A stretch of 52,959 nt of DNA, taken from positions 1 through 52,959 of the forward strand of contig JARLIR010000062.1 in NCBI GenBank assembly GCA_031291635.1, given 5' to 3'. Below, in pieces: positions 50,846-52,959 of the stretch. The notes under the pieces are model-generated. The model searched no databases. It worked only from the letters and a program-made list of their open reading frames with translations, and was not told the origin of the DNA. The first letter of the stretch is position 1, and every line of letters begins with the position of its first letter. The translations under genes were made by a program, and so were the position numbers. This DNA comes from Rhizomicrobium sp. GTDB taxonomy: Bacteria; Pseudomonadota; Alphaproteobacteria; Micropepsales; Micropepsaceae.

Positions 50846-52341
50846 TTCAACAGACCCTTCACGTGATCCGCAAGCCTGAGCGCCATCGCAACGATGCTAA
50901 GGGTCGGATTCACCGCGCCGTAAGTGGGATAGACCGCGCTTCCCACCACGAACAAATTGGCGACGCCGTGAACCTGAAGATTGGCGTCAACCACGCCCTT
51001 TTTGGGATCGTTGCTGGCCCTGGCGGTGCCCATATGGTGATTGCCCCAATCCAGCCCCGTCAGCCATTGGCCGCGCTCTTTCATATTGAGACGGATCATA
51101 CCGGCGCGGGAGGCGAGCAACTGGCGGCCCAATTCTTTCAGCGTGGCGCGGAAATGCGCCAAGTCCGAATCAGCAAGCTTCATCTGGAGTTTGATCCGCG
51201 GCACACCAAGCGCATCGCGTTCGCTGTCCAAGGTGATGCGGCAATCGGGGTCGGGCGTCACTTCGCAGCCACCACCCAGGGTGAAGGCGGCAGCTTTGCT
51301 GGCATCGACGCCGAGCGCCGCCGCAGTGGTGGCCACAGTGGTCTTGCCCAGCGGATCCAGCAGCGTCTTGCTCTCGATGGTAATCGAGGAATCCAGCATC
51401 GCCTTGTTCCGGCGATAGGCCTCGCTGGGGAACAGACCGGCGCGCAGGATGGCACCATGCATGGTTTGCGTGGTCAGGTAATAGGGCTCGAGCTTGCCGT
51501 CGAAAAGGATAACCGTGCCGATGTCGCGCGGAATGGGGTGATCGGCGAAATAACGGCCTACCACGTCATTGGCATTGCCAACACCTGACGACATGACGTC
51601 ATTCGAGGCCAGCATCAGGCGGGCGATCTCGACTGCGCCTGCGGCCAGGATCACGGCTTTGGGCTTGAGCGAGAAGCGGTGGCCATTCAACGTGGCAACG
51701 TCGAGATGCTCAATTTTGCCGCCATTGGCCGCCAGACCCAAGCGGGTCACATTGGCGTGAAGATAGGTGGTGAGATTGCGCACCTTCTTCAAATCATCGG
51801 CATAGCGCTCGCCAAAATGGGTCGGCAACAAGCTGCCGCGCATCTTGCTGAACTGGAACCAGCGCGTGGCGACGCCACCAGCACCCAGCGGCACGGTCGG
51901 CATTTCGCTCTGGGACCAGTGTTCGGCTTTGTCATAAAGCCAGGGACCGGCTTCACACAGGGTCTGGGCGCGGGCGTAATGGGGCGCGAGGGCATCAAGC
52001 CCAAAGGGCCAGCCCGAATGCGGCATCCAACTGCGTTCTTCGAAGTCGATCTTGTCCATCGGGCGGCTCCAGCCACCCCAGATGTTGGTGCTGCCGCCGA
52101 GAAAGCGCATCCGCGAGGCTTCGAGCCCGAGATACTTCACGCCGCTTTTGGCGCCGTTATAGAGGGCCTGGGTGGCCGGATCGAAACTCATCCCGCCGCT
52201 TTCCAACAGCACCACACGCAGCGGTGTATTGGCGAGCGCGAGCGCTATCGAAATGCCAGCCGGGCCACCGCCAACGATCGCAAGATCGGGTTCCAGAACG
52301 GTGCCATCGGGGACAGTTCGGGCGTCGATAAATGCGCTCAC
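50842..52341 (-). CDS. GMC-family FAD-dependent oxidoreductase (periplasmic alcohol/sugar dehydrogenase type)
   Basis: A 499-residue flavoprotein: FAD-binding PDLAIVGGGPAGISIALALA at 19-38, the GMC-like RFLGGSTNIWGGWSRPM segment near 80, VILAAGAVEIARLMLASND near 240, and a C-terminal active-site region with GNHHMGTARAS (catalytic His) and VYPTYGAVNPTLSIVAMALRLADH (second catalytic residue in NPTL). No signal peptide, GTG start. It is followed directly by a Tat small subunit and preceded by a c-type cytochrome gene, the composition of membrane-linked gluconate/sorbitol/glucose dehydrogenases. The substrate is unknown. Confidence 0.88.
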   Translation of the reverse strand: MSAFIDARTVPDGTVLEPDLAIVGGGPAGISIALALANTPLRVVLLESGGMSFDPATQALYNGAKSGVKYLGLEASRMRFLGGSTNIWGGWSRPMDKIDFEERSWMPHSGWPFGLDALAPHYARAQTLCEAGPWLYDKAEHWSQSEMPTVPLGAGGVATRWFQFSKMRGSLLPTHFGERYADDLKKVRNLTTYLHANVTRLGLAANGGKIEHLDVATLNGHRFSLKPKAVILAAGAVEIARLMLASNDVMSSGVGNANDVVGRYFADHPIPRDIGTVILFDGKLEPYYLTTQTMHGAILRAGLFPSEAYRRNKAMLDSSITIESKTLLDPLGKTTVATTAAALGVDASKAAAFTLGGGCEVTPDPDCRITLDSERDALGVPRIKLQMKLADSDLAHFRATLKELGRQLLASRAGMIRLNMKERGQWLTGLDWGNHHMGTARASNDPKKGVVDANLQVHGVANLFVVGSAVYPTYGAVNPTLSIVAMALRLADHVKGLLK

Positions 52342-52516
52342 GGCGCGGCCCTTTCGCTAAACAGACTAATGCGGTCAACAGCCGCCTCGTTGCCGTTTCT
52401 TGGCGAAGTTGACCGTAGCGTACAAGCAGGAATTTGTCGCATACCGCAATGCACAATGGACTTGCCGGCAACATCTGCAAGCCATTGCAGCGCGGTAATG
52501 CGCGGTTTGAAACGCC

Positions 52517-52959
52517 TCAGTCGTTGGCGAGATAGGATGACAGCGCCTCGATCTCGCGGTCCGTGAGGCTCTTGGCCACCGGGCCCATCACATCACTTTT
52601 GCGCAGCCCGGAGCGAAACGCTCCCATTACCATTCGCAAATAGGCCCCATGCTGGCCCGCAACCCGCGGAAAGGCGCCGTTTCCCTCGCCGGACTTGCCA
52701 TGGCATTGCTGGCAGGCAACCACCCCGCGCGCCAAGTCACCGTTCAGAAAAAGCTTTTCGCCTTCTCCCGCCAAAGCGCCACCGCTTTGTGCCGGCGTCG
52801 GTCTCTGACTGGCGTAATGTCTGCCGAGATCAGTGATCATTTTGTCGTCGAGATCGTGCGCCACGATCCACATATAGGTGCGCGCCCGCGTATCGTCGCG
52901 TGCATGGCTGCGAAACGCCTTCAATTGGGCGCTGAGATAATCGGCTTGCTGACCATTTA
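52517..52959 (-). CDS. c-type cytochrome, C-terminal part (5' end outside window)
   Basis: The frame is open to the right edge (residues N-G-Q-Q-A-D-Y-L-S-A-Q-L-K-A-F precede the first candidate start), so the N-terminal part lies beyond the window. The visible part has a cytochrome-like tail, LKAFRSHARDDTRARTYMWIVAHDLDDKMITDLGRHYASQ, as in the end of the first domain of c4-type diheme cytochromes, then a second domain with CQQCHGKSGEGNGAFPRVAGQHGAYL and a Met in VMGPVAKSLTDREIEALSSYL. It probably serves as electron acceptor for the GMC flavoprotein, whose gene begins 175 bases downstream. Confidence 0.9.
   Translation of the reverse strand, partial: NGQQADYLSAQLKAFRSHARDDTRARTYMWIVAHDLDDKMITDLGRHYASQRPTPAQSGGALAGEGEKLFLNGDLARGVVACQQCHGKSGEGNGAFPRVAGQHGAYLRMVMGAFRSGLRKSDVMGPVAKSLTDREIEALSSYLAND

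Noticed and set aside
52442..52497. TACCGC ... GCGGTA inverted repeat between the cytochrome and GMC genes
   Set aside because: Only 6 perfect outer pairs and a large irregular loop; could be chance.

Overview
This 53-kb window reads as a densely packed chromosomal segment of an alphaproteobacterium. The evidence is the cpa-type Tad/Flp pilus locus with candidate CtrA boxes, the btaAB betaine-lipid genes, the glnK-amtB / aminotransferase / ftsK neighbourhood, a System I (ccm) cytochrome c maturation cluster and high-GC codon use throughout. A lineage near Rhizomicrobium/Micropepsaceae is possible but cannot be decided from the sequence alone. I saw no rRNA, tRNA, CRISPR array, transposase or phage module. 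Both window ends cut a gene: nudC on the left and a c-type cytochrome on the right.

Layout. 0-6.2 kb is housekeeping: nudC (partial), pheA, kdsB, a membrane-anchored cytochrome c, a 2-hydroxyacid dehydrogenase, a GST and an orphan TAXI-type binding protein. 6.4-21.8 kb is a complete-looking Tad (tight adherence / Flp type IVc) pilus locus: tadD; a long minus-strand run cpaB-cpaC-cpaD-cpaE-cpaF-tadB-tadC; cpaA; two tandem Flp pilin genes of 54 codons that are too short for routine ORF calls; a stand-alone secretin N-domain protein; two VWA-domain TadG-like proteins and two TadE-like pseudopilins. Boxes of the form TTAA-N7-TTAA or one-base variants lie upstream of both pilins and between the VWA and TadE genes, suggesting CtrA cell-cycle control.

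21.8-39.5 kb holds tesB, the divergent betaine-lipid pair btaA-btaB, two OmpA-type outer-membrane proteins with proline hinges (one with 26 consecutive prolines), asd coupled to a CitE-like lyase and a ZapE-type ATPase, a UbiH-family hydroxylase, the nitrogen-sensing pair glnK-amtB, a degenerate TraB/GumN protein, and a DapC-like aminotransferase overlapping ftsK.

39.6-53 kb is the most striking part: a nearly continuous minus-strand block devoted to heme and electron transfer. It has a c-type cytochrome maturation set in unusual order (ccmFG fused, ccmH, ccmI, ccmC, ccmD, ccmE); a three-gene operon encoding a decaheme MtrA/PioA-type cytochrome, an MtrB/PioB-type 806-residue outer-membrane barrel and a small monoheme cytochrome; a HemG-type protoporphyrinogen dehydrogenase; and a GMC flavoprotein with a Tat-signal small subunit and a neighbouring c-type cytochrome. 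Together this looks like a trans-outer-membrane electron conduit encoded beside the machinery that makes its hemes and attaches them, plus a possible periplasmic electron donor. The direction of electron flow (outward respiration or inward oxidation) cannot be read from the sequence.

A family of roughly 80-130-bp double-palindrome repeats occurs at least four, probably five, times between genes, with compensatory changes in the stems.
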